A stretch of DNA of 64,000 bases from Zygnema cylindricum (GCA_037447655.1 JBBHKE010000447.1:186001-250000), one strand, 5' to 3'; numbered from the stretch's first letter, positions 1-10,637 are shown. The notes: generated from the letters alone by a model not told the origin. A program made the numbers and translations.

Positions 1-427
1 CACTGCATAACATTTAGGTGCAAAAGTGCGCGCCAAACGAAACGCGACTTAGCACGAACGTGCGTCGCAAATTTCGCACGCAAAACTACCTACAGAATTC
101 CATTAAGTGAAAGCGACATTTTCGTACAAAAAATTGTATGAAACGAAACATCGTGCGCACTAAAAGACTAAGTGTTTCATTAGTACTTTATGAAACGTGC
201 ACGCGAAATTTTGGTAATAATTTGACCCTTAACCTGTTTCAATGATACCCATTTTTTAGTTTGACCCCACGCTGTCACCTAAATACACGTATCGCTATTT
301 TTTTTGAATTAAAACTCCAAATCACGCGATTATTTCGCGGACGACTACCAAATTCATAACTTTATATTCGTAACCTTGAAATACCCATTTATGACAAATT
401 TCGATCCACTATTACTGTTACAAAAAG
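1..427. other. Unassigned AT-rich flank
   Basis: No gene is recognised here. The stretch has several CGTGCG/CGAAAC-type words that resemble the start of family B LTRs seen elsewhere in the window, so it may be decayed LTR sequence, but I could not align it convincingly. Confidence 0.3.
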
Positions 428-1732
428 GTTAACGAGTTGTTGGAGGCTTTTGTCAACATTTACAGGAGCGGTACGATTGATCAGCAGAGTTGGCAGATGA
501 AAGGGTACACACATATATGTACAAAAGGGGAAAGATGTTAGACTTTTGTAATGAATTAGCTAGGTTATTTATAAAGTTAGAGAGTGCAAAAAAAAGGGAG
601 ACCGAGAAGAAAGTTAATATTTTGTTGATGAAACTCCCAAATGCCTATGAAAACATTTTTAACAGGGTTCAGGATTTGCCAGATTATTGTTGGATGTGGA
701 ACTCCGTTGTGGGGATGATTTGGTTCGGGAAAGCACAATTGAGATTTGGAGAGGAGAAAAGAGTGTTTAAGCATTGGCTGCTGGAACTAACTGGGGGGAT
801 AAGGATTCGAAGAAACCTTATGGGAACTTAGGTGGAGGAGGAAGAAGAAACCAATCTGACGGATATAGATCGAGGCCTCCGAAGAGGCTTTGTCACTTTT
901 GTAAGAAGCCAGGACACAATATTGCATATTATACTAAACTGACAGAGCTGAGATTGAAAGAGGAACAGATGGAAAAACTAGCCGAAAGGAAAAAGAAAGG
1001 CATTTGTGGCAACACAAGTTATGGGAGAGGTTATCGATAAGGACGATGGAGAACTTCTCCTCAACGAGGAGCTGAAGGTGAAAGGTGAGCTGGATATTCC
1101 AAGGAGGCAAAATGTGCTTTCAAAGGAGTAAGAGAAGCTCTTGAAGAAGGATGGATTATTGATTTAGGAGCCTCTATGCATATGTGTAGAGAAAAACCAT
1201 TGTTTACCAAAATAAAAAAAATCTCTACCGTGGAGATAGAGTATGTCGATGCGAGAATTGCAACCACTAACTCAGTGGGATCTGTGGATCTGAGAGTCTT
1301 AGTTGATGGAAAGACATATATAGTCACTTTCTCTGATGTTCTTTTTATTCCAGAGTTGAATAAGAATCTTATCTCTACGCCGGTCTTAGATGATAAGGGT
1401 TTTGAGACTAGTACTAAGAAATGAGTAGTTGTTGCTAGCTATGAGAAAGAAGTGTACTTCACAACTGAAAAGGGTAGCCAAGGAATGTTTAGAGTGAATT
1501 TGAGTAATAGAAAGACAAGAGTTTACTATGCTGGTGTAAGTGATTTGATGATGTGGCATAAAAGATTAGACATGTGCATCTAGATAGATTGAAAGAAATG
1601 AAGAAAATAGGTGTAGTTGAGGGAATATATTTTGGAGATAATGAGACCTTGGATGATTGTAATGGATGTGCTCAAAGTAAAGCCCACAGATTGCTTTTTC
1701 CAAAAACCGCATCATATAAGGGTGAAAAGATC
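428..1732 (+). pseudogene. Ty1/copia gag-pol remnant (element Z)
   Basis: This is a broken copia polyprotein that begins inside gag and stops in the integrase N-terminal region. The UBN2-type gag is legible at 490-760 (KMLDFCNELARL, NRVQDLPD). A zinc knuckle near 890-935 reads CHFCKKPGHNIAYY, so its last cysteine is now tyrosine. The retropepsin site near 1160 reads DLGAS instead of DSGAS, and is followed by a well-kept protease body at 1176-1424 (FIPELNKNLIS). The GAG-pre-integrase motif MMWHKRL is at about 1549. Several stops and frameshifts separate these blocks. The reading ends abruptly where LTR C1 begins, with no matching target duplication visible. Relatedness to the family A polyprotein is clear, but this copy is older and more diverged. 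It is not functional. Confidence 0.85.
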
Positions 1733-1775
1733 TGTTGAAAAGTAATTAATATTCACTTCTTAATTAAGATTTTAG

Positions 1776-1802
1776 AGTGAAGAGAGAGAGAGAGAGAGAG
1801 AG
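1776..1802. repeat. (GA)n microsatellite
   Basis: This is an uninterrupted GA dinucleotide run of about a dozen units inside LTR C1. Copy C2 lacks it, so it expanded after the two copies separated. Confidence 0.9.
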
Positions 1803-1865
1803 TCACCATGGCTGCCGCCATAGTCAGAAAGAAATAAGCAGACTGGCAGACAGAGTGATAGATTA

Positions 1866-1945
1866 TCAAAATATTGTCCTCAACCAGATTTGAACCAAGG
1901 TCTGCGAAGTACTACGTAGACGTATGCCTTAACGATTATGGCCTT
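1866..1945 (-). other. tRNA-like cassette in LTR C1 (antisense)
   Basis: On the minus strand a T-arm-like hairpin occurs at 1885-1904: CCTTGGTTCAAATCTGG contains the Pol III B-box form GGTTCAAATC, and CAGA/TCTG ends pair around it. An AAAA tract on the plus strand (TTTT on the cassette strand) lies about 15 nt downstream. The A-box is poorly kept here. It is the most degraded member of the set. Confidence 0.45.
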
Positions 1946-2439
1946 GACGAAACATTATTCGCTGTTTAATTAAAGTGTTACGTGAACGTTACTTTCATTA
2001 AAACAAACCAAAATTGACGAAACGACATCTATAGTCAAACAGCGCAAACGGACGCGAATCTAACCGTGTAAAATACATGATCGGACGGACGTCGTCGCCC
2101 CCTCCAAACCCGAATGAATCTTTGGCGGATTTCAAACATAGCGGCGCGCTGTGCCACGTGGCGCGACAACATTGGACGCCTGAAACGATGATAGGAGGAG
2201 CGATGGCTTCCATGTTGACAAGTGTCAACTAGAAGGCCATGTTGTACAATGGCCGTAAAAGAAGTAGAATCGGCCACTATACCTTCTTTTAGTATACACC
2301 TTTTTGATTGGCCTAGGGTAGAGTGGAAGGTAGTTGTGAGTAGGAGTTAAGGGACTTAGTGTGTTTGAGGTGCCTCTCTCAAGGTGACCTTTTGTATTTA
2401 TAGGCCATCTTTGGCAAGCCATAACTTACTGCTTAGGGG

Positions 2440-2532
2440 AGCAAATTTAGTGATTATTTTTGCGTTTGACTCAGGGAGTCTTGTCCTCACAGGGGTGAGG
2501 GTGGTCAAAATATTTGTGTGCTTGGGTAGCAC
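2440..2532 (+). other. AGGG-loop hairpin array, LTR C1
   Basis: Small stem-loops lie in the predicted transcribed 5' end. The third is CCTCAC-AGGG-GTGAGG (2485-2500) and the fourth is GTGCT-TGGG-TAGCAC (2518-2532). Both stems differ from the family A and C2 versions at positions that change together on both arms. Confidence 0.65.
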
Positions 2533-2625
2533 TTATTCAATGGGAAAGTGAAAGGGGAAAATATTATCATAGAGGCTTTACATAGGCTGCTCATTTTGTG
2601 GGTTAATGGAGACCACATAATTCCA

Positions 2626-3222
2626 GGTTATTGGCCCACCCTCTAGGGTACCCATATTTAATGGATCAGACTTTTTTTATTAAAATATGATGATGGAGGG
2701 AGAAATTTTTTAGAAGCACCTATGGGGCATAGTGTCCGGGCAAATTCTATGTCCACCTCTACCTGGGTTTGGAGGAATATGTTTTTCTGGCACCTCCACC
2801 ACCACAGTCACCATCACGAACGATCACGAGGAAGGGGAGGAAATAATCATAGAAAGAGAAAGGGAGGAGTTTCTTCTCGAGGGACTCCATTGTCACGGAC
2901 GATATTGGCAGTAGCACCACCAGCAATGGTGACAAGGAGTTAGACCGAACGGTTAGAATATGAAAACTTGAACTATAAGGACAAGGTGGCTATGCTCTTA
3001 ATTCTCAAAAGTGTAGTGAACGGTATTGCCATTCCCCTTATGCATGTTAGATCTTCCTCTCAGATTTGGGTATCTCTTGTAAAAAAATATAAGAGTGGGT
3101 CATTGCAGCAGCAACAGGTGGCACAAAATAAGATTTTAGCTTATACTTACAAGGCAAGAATTAAGAATGATTATTGCTATGACTTAGGAACATAATTTGG
3201 AGAACTAAAGAGTGCACGTAAC
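2626..3222 (+). pseudogene. Copia gag remnant after LTR C1
   Basis: The remnant starts at the primer-site sequence 2626-2640, where the expected gag ATG is ATT. The gag N-terminus continues with VPIFNGSD-like coding, then a frame at about 2732-2914 reading SGQILCPPLPGFGGICFSG, which matches the element D gag (SGQVKRPP...PGFGGIRFS). A second block at 2968-3195 reads QIWVSLVKKYKSGSLQQQQ, equivalent to the gag segment ELWEALVNIYKSGTIQQ. It ends at LTR C2, so zinc knuckle and pol are missing. It is non-functional, with frameshifts and stops. Confidence 0.7.
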
Positions 3223-4104
3223 TATTGAAAAGTGATATTTTATATTCTACATTTTTTTTGGAATCCTCCAGTTCTCATACTTGTCGTAGTCACTGAGAAT
3301 TGATAGGCAGCCATGGTTGCCTCAAACAAATGAGAAGATAGGCAGAAGACAAGGCTCCGGCAAAAGTTAGGTTGCAACATACAGGATTTGATCTTGTGAC
3401 CTCCATAAGAAAGTTGTATAATTAGAAGTCGGCTTTATCCATTAGGGCTTGATGAATCAATTCATTTATCCCATTTGATAAGCATTTAAAAATGACACAA
3501 TGACATATTCTTTTTAACGACTTACCGAACGAAACAAAACATGGAACGTGTGGTACCGCACGAAATGCAGTATCGCACGAAATAAGTGAAACAACATTTG
3601 ATTTCGACGGACGAAATTTAATGTCACAATCGACAACTCGCAAAAGACGAAGGAATTTCAAACGGTCAACACGGAATGTTGACCGTCGAAATTCAACGAT
3701 CAACATGAAACATTGACCGGTGAATTTCAACGGTCAACATTTATTCGACGCGCCGTTAGATCGAACGACTGAAATTGATCTCTGGAAAAATAACGGACAG
3801 CACACGTGATTGCTGGTATGCCGGAACGATTATATAGGAGTAGCTCGGCAAAATGGAAGGAAATGACACGTGGCATCATCCTATAGGATGTTGGAAGAGA
3901 AAAGGGACAGAATGACGTTGACCTATTAGCCACGTGGAAGACCGGAAGTGGTGCAGAATATATCCGTACATAAAGTAAGGCGGCTAGTGTACTTTGTATG
4001 TACAATAATTAGAGTAATTTATTTTTGATTGGTTTAGAGTAGCTATTAGAAGGTTTTCAGGACCTAGACAAAGTTTGAAAGTCCTCTCTCCCAAAGGCCA
4101 TCTG

Positions 4105-4111
4105 TATAAAT
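4105..4111 (+). promoter_or_regulatory. TATA box of LTR C2
   Basis: TATAAAT. The same place holds TATAAAT in the D LTR (50453) and a weaker TGTACAAAA in family A. A start site about 30 nt downstream would fall on the conserved CATAACTTA, just before the hairpin array. Confidence 0.6.
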
Positions 4112-4177
4112 ATGTTGTCTTTGAACAGCCATAACTTAATGCTCAGGTGACCAAATTCAATGATATTTTTTGCAGCA

Positions 4178-4243
4178 GACTCAGGGGAGTCCAAGCTACA
4201 CAGGGGTGTAGTTGGTTAGAGTTTTTGCGTGCCAGGGTGGCAC
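4178..4243 (+). other. AGGG-loop hairpin array, LTR C2
   Basis: GACTC-AGGG-GAGTC lies at 4178-4191, CTACAC-AGGG-GTGTAG at 4196-4211 and GTGCC-AGGG-TGGCAC at 4229-4243. Compared with family A, the second and third show paired changes on both arms while the AGGG loop stays the same. Confidence 0.75.
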
Positions 4244-4336
4244 TTATTAATTGCCAAAGTCAAAAGTGCTAATATTATCCTAGAGGCTTCATATAAGCTG
4301 GACATTCTGTGTACCAATAGAGGTCACAAAATTACA

Positions 4337-4876
4337 TGTTATGGGCCCACCCTCTAGAGTGCCCAGTTTCAATGGAACAGGGTTTATTTATTGGGAAACC
4401 ATGATGAGGGGTGCATTGTTTGAATAACGGCTATAGGGCATTGTGAGTGGACGTGTGCGTCGATCATCTACTAGATTGGGAGATCCACTTGGGTTTGAAG
4501 GATCTCGATACATAGGAGAATCTGTGGGGGTAGAGGGGGTAGAGGATGTTGGGGAAAGCATCGCGTCAGACATAGGGTAGTGGAAGGGAAACGAGAAAAT
4601 CACACCGATAGCTACTGGATCAGTTCCGGTTACGAATGTTTAGAAAACCGAGGCTAATGATAGTGAAATCTGGGATATCAACAATACTATGGCGCCTCAT
4701 TTTATTCTCGGGCGTCTCAGTTAGGGAGTGGCTACGCCTCATCTTTATGTAGATAGGGCAGACGAGCTGTGGGAAGCTCTTGTCAACATTTACAAAAGTG
4801 GTACGATTCAGCAGAAGAAGTTGGCAGATCAAAAGGTACAGGCGTATGTATACAAAAGGGGGAAAATGTTAGATTT
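4337..4876 (+). pseudogene. Copia gag remnant after LTR C2
   Basis: The gag starts at ATG 4341 inside the primer-site sequence (MGPPSRVPSFNGTGFIYWETMM). In-frame stops follow soon after (E*RL*GIVSGR). The middle reads WDINNTMAPHFILGRLS and ends ELWEALVNIYKSGTIQQKKLADQ...KRGKMLDL at the minisatellite border. It corresponds to roughly the N-terminal two thirds of gag. The zinc knuckle and all of pol are absent, so this copy is truncated as well as mutated. Confidence 0.8.
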
Positions 4877-5531
4877 GTTAACAATATAAAGTGTTTGTTA
4901 CCACTATTGTTGTTAGCGCAATCACAAACTTGTGTTATAAACATGGTTTGGAGTTTATTCTACCTCTTTTTGTGATCGTGAACAATAAACCTTTTGTGTA
5001 ACAAATATCTTTGTTAGGGAAAACTCAAATTTGTGTTAGAAACATGGTTTAGGATTTTATTTAACTATTTTTGTGAGGGTTAACAATATAAAGTGTTTGT
5101 TACCCTTTTTGTTGTTAGCGCAAACACAAACTTGTGTTATAAACATGGTTCAGAGTTTATTTTACCTTTTTTTGTGACAGCGAACAATAAACGTTGTTTG
5201 TTACAAATATCTTTGTTAGCGCAAACTCAAATTTGTATTAGAAACATGGTTTAGGGTTTTTTTTAACTATTTTTGTGAGGGTTAACAATATAAAGTGTTT
5301 GTTACCCTTTTTGTTGTTAGCGCAAACACAAACTTGTGTTATAAACATGGTTCGAGTTTATTTTACCTCTTTTTGTGACCGCGGACAATAAACGTTGTTT
5401 GTCACAAATATCTTTGTTAGCGCAAACTCAAATTTGTGTTAGAAACATGGTTTAGGGTTTTTTTTAACTATTTTTGTGAGCATTAACAATATAAAGTGTT
5501 TGTTACCACTATTGTTGTTAGGCAAACACAA
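4877..5531. repeat. Minisatellite, about 202-bp unit built from two ~100-bp halves
   Basis: Units start at 4877, 5079, 5281 and 5482 with GTTAACAATATAAAG or a one-base variant. There are three full units plus about 50 bp of a fourth. Each unit holds two diverged halves, each with a GTTAGCGCAAAC word, a T(A/G)TTAKAAACATGGTT word and a TTTTTGTGA end. The array abuts the truncated gag and is AT-rich. No coding role is seen. Confidence 0.9.
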
Positions 5532-5922
5532 TGTCTTGCATGAGCATACAATCGTTAAATGACAAGCATCATACCCAATTATTGCGACCAAAAATGTATG
5601 GACCGCACATATGTATGCTAAAACTAGAGGGCAAAGAATATATACCAACAAAAATATTAATGGATCAGCTCAAGAAAAGAAAAAAACAATAAAAGTACAA
5701 CGACAAGTTTTGTAAGTAAAGAGGAAAAAAGGATGGAATTATTTGCGACAGTAGCCACTAGTTCTTGAAGTCTTAAATATTCTCTAGAAGAGTCCAACTA
5801 GCAGGCAACAGACTCTCCTTAACCGGATGAGACTGTCAAGAAAACCGACACTCCCAAAGTCGGAAAAAAAAGGAGACAAACGAAAAAAAGCACGCAACAA
5901 CAATAATAAAACACTAAATTCA
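5532..5922. other. No recognisable feature
   Basis: This AT-rich sequence between the minisatellite and a B solo LTR shows no coding, LTR or RNA features that I could support. Its last five bases, ATTCA (5918-5922), are one copy of the target duplication of the next LTR. Confidence 0.5.
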
Positions 5923-7156
5923 GGTTGTCCATAGCCATTTTCAGCCATGGATTTACCCTCGGAAGCACCACAGACTACCGAAAAACAACTTATTTTGAAT
6001 CAACACAGAATTCTACAGAAATATCAAAACAAGCTGAAAATACAAACAAAGATATTTTCTAGGCTACCAAATAGCCTCACAAACTTTCGGACAAAAAAAA
6101 TGAACACAGTGATCACATCATTTGGTCAAAGTTGCAGAAAAACAGTTTGCCAGAACTTTAATAAAACATGCCAAATTCACAATGAAGTAAAACACAAACC
6201 AGGCACACAATTATCTTGCAAATCTCTAGCAATATAACAAATACAGGGAGGAACACACATGCAAAAATTTAGATAATTTTGCTAACAGATCTGAGAGAAT
6301 TACTCAGATAAAATTACCAAAAAATGATCATAAACAATTTTTAGTACAGAAAGTTCCTAAGTCTTGAAATGACTGTCCTACAAATATATACAAGAGCTTA
6401 CTGCTGAATGTACGGAGGACTACCAGCCGTACGCTATCTACCATCTACTTCTATTAATGTTGGTATACCCGAATACTTCAAGGTATGTCAGAATGAATAA
6501 ATCAACACTAAAAAGTAATCCACAAAATGACAAATCAATATTCAACTAAATATTTACACCGACACCTCCGTAATATACGCGTACTAGACGACAATTTGCT
6601 TAGTCACTTAGTGTTAAGTCCACTTAGTGAACCGATATTACATATGTACAGTCCACACAATCATACGTCATCAAAATATAGCGAACCTTGTAAAAATAGC
6701 ACCGGACGTTGTCCGCCCTCCACGTGTAACAAAAACCACTTGCCCAAATGAACTTGTACGTCCCAAATTTTTTCTGTACGAGACCGTGTCATTTGCCATA
6801 AAATGCCGTTCGATACATTTCACGTCCACTTGCCAAATAAGATGCTCCGTACTTGCGGTGTCTTTTTTCATAAATGTGCCTGTCGCATTATGTTTCGTAC
6901 GAACGTCATACATTTTCAAACTCTTCGAATATTTCAAGATCGGATTGCTTCGCGATCCACCGTCCATTTCAATTATGCATTTCGCACCACTCAATTCTAT
7001 TTCGTACGCCCCAAAACAACATGTCCGTACATTCACTCCCCCAATCCACGAATCCATTCGAACCTCAACAGAAAATTCATTTAACAAATTACGCACAAAA
7101 CGTTGCGTGCACACAAAGTGTGGTGTACGCGCGAAACAAACATTTCAAAAACAACA
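5923..7156 (-). mobile_element. Solo LTR, family B (minus)
   Basis: Read on the minus strand it runs from TGTTGTTTTTGAAATG to the family B end (..GGCTATGGACAACC). The terminal T-to-G change at 5923 breaks the CA end. It is flanked by perfect 5-bp duplications ATTCA at 5918-5922 and 7157-7161. Family B identity is shown by the block CTTCCGAGGG..ATTCATGGCTGAAAA and by long similarity to the LTRs of B1. No internal region is attached, so it is a product of LTR-LTR recombination. It contains long open frames that I do not regard as genes. Confidence 0.85.
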
Positions 7157-7225
7157 ATTCACACTCCAGAGTTGGCAGAGCGCGGGAAGTGAGACACAGT
7201 CTGGAGAGAAACCTTGCAGGTTGGC

Positions 7226-8260
7226 TGTAGAAATTAAAGGTTATTTTAGTATTTTCTAGGTTTTGTAAAATGCAGAAAAGAAGTAGAGGTAGTTTGCCTC
7301 TAACTCCTCTCTCCAACTCCCACACTTGTCGTAGTCACTGAAAGTTGGAGAAGGAGATAGAGCCATGGCCGCCTATGCTATCACGACGGGGATATATATT
7401 AGGTTAGTAGATTTTACCAAAATAGATTTGACGGGCCCAAGATTTGAACCGAGTACTTACAGTCCGTCAAAGTAGCTAGTAGCCATTAGCCTTAGCCAAC
7501 TAGTCTAAACCAGAGATGTATGATATAGAGTATGATAGTTATTTAAATGTTTACACGTTGGCTATCTTCATTCAACGGGATATTAAGACATAGATACAGT
7601 TTGTAATGTACGGCGTACGGCACATCCGAAACGGATACCGCGCATTTTGTTTCAAAGGCGAAACAAATATTGCGCAAGTATTTATGACGGCCACGATTGT
7701 AATCCGGCTTGATCGGACGGCCACGAAGCATGCCGAGATCGCGCAAAAGGTTTTTGGCGGTTTGCGGTCGACGTCACATCAATCGCCATGTGGCATAATC
7801 ACATTGGAATACGGCATCTCCAGGGATTCCAGGAACGAATCGATAAATGACATGCGTCGACTTTTGGCCATGTCGTACAATGGCCGTACATAAAGTACAA
7901 CGGCACGTGTACCTTTATATACGATACATTATTATGATTGGTGCCTTAATTCAGTAGATAGAGTTTTAGAGAGAGATAGGACTTAGAAAAATTTGATAGA
8001 CTGGACCTTCTCTCCCAGAGAGTTGCTCTACAAAAAGGTCAACTTTGACGTTTCATAACTTACTGCTCAGGGGAGCAAATACAGAGATTCTTTTTGCTAT
8101 CGACTCAGGGGAGTCTTACCTTTACAGATGAAAAGGTGTTCAGAGTTTAAGTCTTCTAGGGTGACATTTATTCTTGCTGAAACACAAAAGGGTCAGGGTT
8201 ATCCTAAAGACTTCGTGTGAGCTGCCTACTCTGAGGTCCTATGGAGGTCTCAGAGTTGCA
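7226..8260 (+). mobile_element. A1 5' LTR (family A)
   Basis: TGTAGAAATTAAAGG...GAGTTGCA, about 1035 bp. It contains the core ACTTGTCGTAGTCACTGA at 7324-7341, the antisense tRNA-like cassette at about 7419-7510 with an outer stem TTTGACGG/CCGTCAAA, and hairpins TGCTC-AGGG-GAGCA and GACTC-AGGG-GAGTC near 8065-8115. The two later hairpins are degraded in this copy. Confidence 0.9.
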
Positions 8261-8275
8261 GGTTATGGGCCCACC
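8261..8275 (+). promoter_or_regulatory. Primer binding site, half-tRNA-iMet type
   Basis: GGTTATGGGCCCACC directly abuts the LTR end. Its reverse complement is the anticodon stem 5' arm plus anticodon loop (CAU included) of plant initiator tRNA-Met, as I recall that tRNA's sequence. The gag start codon (8265-8267) is the ATG inside this site. Confidence 0.75.
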
Positions 8276-8442
8276 ATCTAGGGTGCCCATATTCAATAGA
8301 GCTGGCTTCATATACTGGGAAAGTATGATGACAGAAGCTCTATGTGAGTAACTGTTTGGGGAATAGTGAGTATACGAGTGAGGCGTCCATCCAGTCTTGG
8401 GAAACCTGTAGGGTTTATAGGAGGCTGATTCACTAGAGATGC
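8265..8442 (+). pseudogene. A1 gag, 5' fragment
   Basis: The fragment reads MGPPSRVPIFNRAGFIYWESMM and then breaks up through frameshifts and stops. It ends at the chromovirus LTR. The gag text that resumes at 14760 starts about 360 bp further along when compared with A5, so part of gag is missing as well as interrupted. Confidence 0.8.
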
Positions 8443-8936
8443 TCTAAAAGGGACAAGAATTATAGGCACCACAATACACCACTATGCACAGCGGAAAGCT
8501 CCAAAGATCCTTCCGTAACAACAACAGGTGCACACAGCAGTGACAGAGAAGATGGCGCTTTATTACTCAGAGAGGATTACAAGATTCAGCGCTTGCTCCG
8601 AGGGTCTACTCAAAGAGTCTATCTCGTACTACGTCTGTCTCACTATTTAAACTAACTAATTGCTAGTCAACCCAATACTGTACAAATGTACACGTGGACC
8701 TTCGCGGTCAACCGAGATCTATCTATAATATTCTTCTAGAACTATATGGTAAAATCTACATTCTGCGGCGTTGCTATACTGCTACGCAGCGTTGCTATGT
8801 TGCGCTACGTTATTCTACTAAGTTGCTATGTTGCTATGTTGCGCTACTCTGGAATCGCAGCTGCGCTGCTTTGCAACTGCAACTATAGCAGCCTACTTTC
8901 TAGCCACTAAGTGCTCAACCCTGTAACCCTGTTACA
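8443..8936 (-). mobile_element. CRV 3' LTR (left copy)
   Basis: It aligns end to end with the right copy. Its outer end reads CTAAAAGGG where the other LTR reads GTAAAAGGG, so the terminal CA (minus strand) is mutated. Both copies contain a run of short GTTGCTATG-type words near the inner half. Confidence 0.9.
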
Positions 8937-9406
8937 GTGCCTCCTACTAAGGATTCAGCGTCCCGCTGAACTTTGCTTACTCAGGGTACTGTAATTTCCG
9001 GAGTATGCTATATGTTTCCTCACGACACTCCTCGAATTCCTGTCGTAGGGTGTCAAGTTGATTCCGGAGCTGCTCGCAACGCGTCTCCAGCAACGCTATA
9101 TGATGGTCCGCTGTTGCCTAGCGTCTTCGAGTGATTCGCTCCCGAACCCGGTCCTCCCCTTCCTCTGGTCTGCCTCTACCATGGCCTCTGCCGCCTCTAA
9201 CAATCTATCCTGGCGGGGTACATCTTCTCGCCTACTCGTACTAGTCTCCGTCTTTTTGGCGGTGGAGAAGATGACGACGCCATGGATGTTTTGGCATCGG
9301 ATAATTCTGGTAGTGCGAGAAAGGAGGGTAAGCTGGCTGTGCAGAGTGACGCACTCTGTAAGCTGCTTGAACTAGGCTGGGCGCGAGGGCGGATGGCGGC
9401 TCTATT
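8937..9406 (-). other. CRV region between pol and 3' LTR
   Basis: No domain is recognised. On the minus strand the sequence next to the LTR is purine-rich (TTAGTAGGAGGCAC), a plausible polypurine tract. The rest is probably 3' untranslated sequence. Confidence 0.5.
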
Positions 9407-10491
9407 TTAGGGGGTTGAGGGTTTCACGTTTGGACTCCGTGAAGCGTCGCAGTGTGCGAGGGTATCGCAACGTCCAATATTTATAAAACTGCGCTGCTGC
9501 GGCGAAACCAACGGTTCGTTGTCACCAATGTGGTGGAACACAATTGCGCTGTTGCGCTTTCCTGTCAGCGCAGCGGTGGCGCTGCGTTCCTCTGATGGTA
9601 CCGTATCCATGCTGCGCTCCGGTGGCTGCGCTGCTGTATCACCGAAGTGAGATAACCTCGTCGCTACGTTTCTTCGCCGCGTCCCTAATAGGATTGCGAT
9701 GGTTGCAACATTGCGCTTCGTTCTTTTATCGCGGCCGCTGCGATTGCCCCTCTGGTGGAGTTGAGTTTCCTCACTCATCTGAAACCGGCGCAGCAACTCA
9801 GGAGAATGCAGATCTTTCTCGTTCACCCAAGAGTCGTCCTCAGCGCCGTAGCCCTTCCAACGCACCAGATACTAGTTGGCGTTGGAATGGTGAGAGCGAC
9901 GCGACTGAAGTATCTCTTCCACCTCATACTCGTCCGAGGTACCGTGAACGGGGGGCAAAGGAGTAATTTGCCGTCAATTAGGGAACATCGAATCTAGGTT
10001 TCTGAACGGAAGACATTGTGCATATGCCACTGCGTCGGAATATCCAACTCATAAGCTACCTTTCCCACCTGTGACAGCACCGTGAATGGGCGCGTGAATG
10101 GGCGCGTGAATTTTGGTGCCAATTTCTTAGAGAGGGCGCCCGGTAAGGAGAAGTTTGCCATATTGAGGCGGACCTTATCACCCAAACGAAAGACGGTTTC
10201 CTTCCGGTGAGAATCGGCTTGCGACTTTTGACGATCCTTTGCCAGTTGGAGCACCTTCGCCGCCTTTTCTAGGTTCCCTTGCAACGTTGCGGCAAAATCT
10301 AGAGCTGCCGGTATAGGGGAGTCCGCGACCAATAAGTTTTGGGGAAGAGTGGGCTGGCGTCCATTGAGGGAGAATGGCGTAGCATTCGTGGACGAGGTCA
10401 CCGCACTGTTGTACGCCACCTCAATCGCTGTTAAATGGTTTACCCAATCTGTTTGGTGCATCGAAACATAAGCCCGTAATGCCTCCTCCAA
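9407..10491 (-). pseudogene. CRV integrase C-terminus and chromodomain
   Basis: 10491-9994 encodes the end of the integrase: the target-pairing segment ENHxTAIE-like AYNSAVTSSTNATPF, then FRLGDKVRLNMANF and the VLSQVGKVAYELDIP box of the SH3-like C-terminal domain. A 12-bp unit repeated about 2.5 times at 10082-10110 duplicates the residues FTRP. After a stop, 9941-9800 encodes a chromodomain: YEVEEILQSR, then YLVRWKGYGAEDDSWVNEKDL. The three aromatic cage positions (Y, W, W) are present, with one amber codon just before YLVRW. Chromodomains of this class read methylated histone tails and steer integration to heterochromatin. The downstream frame to 9407 is low-complexity and probably not conserved. 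Confidence 0.85.
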
Positions 10492-10637
10492 TGTCCGATT
10501 AACCCTTTCAGTTTGACCATCCGTTTGAGGGTGGTAAGCTGTGGGAATCGCCAGTTGCGTTCCACATAGCTCAAACAGACCCTTCCAAAATGACTCACAA
10601 ATTTCCGATCTCGGTTGCTGACGATCCTCTTTGGGAG

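Larger units (their letters stand above)
1733..2625 (+). mobile_element. Family C LTR, copy 1
   Basis: The copy begins TGTTGAAAAG and ends TTCCA (degenerate CA). It is directly followed by a primer-site-like sequence (GGTTATTGGCCCACC) and gag. It aligns by eye with copy 2 at 3223 and, more distantly, with family A LTRs: same ATGGCTGCC block, antisense B-box, TATA-like region and hairpins. At about 893 bp it is shorter than copy 2. A (GA)n run lies near its 5' end. Confidence 0.75.
3223..4336 (+). mobile_element. Family C LTR, copy 2
   Basis: The copy begins TATTGAAAAG (first G mutated) and ends ATTACA. It carries the conserved core ACTTGTCGTAGTCACTGA at 3289-3306, an antisense B-box hairpin at 3382-3398 and a TATAAAT box at 4105-4111. 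The AGGG hairpins follow about 30-100 nt downstream of the TATA box. It is followed by a primer-site-like stretch and a second gag copy. The LTR-gag-LTR-gag order shows that this is not one simple element. Confidence 0.75.

Noticed and set aside
2722-2943. Histidine-rich plus-strand frame (HHHSHHHERS) that could bind metal
   Set aside because: The overlapping frame 2732-2914 matches D gag (PGFGGI), so the histidine run is an out-of-frame reading of a CACCAC tract.
4877-5531. CRISPR-like array
   Set aside because: Units are contiguous and 202 bp long with no unique spacers.
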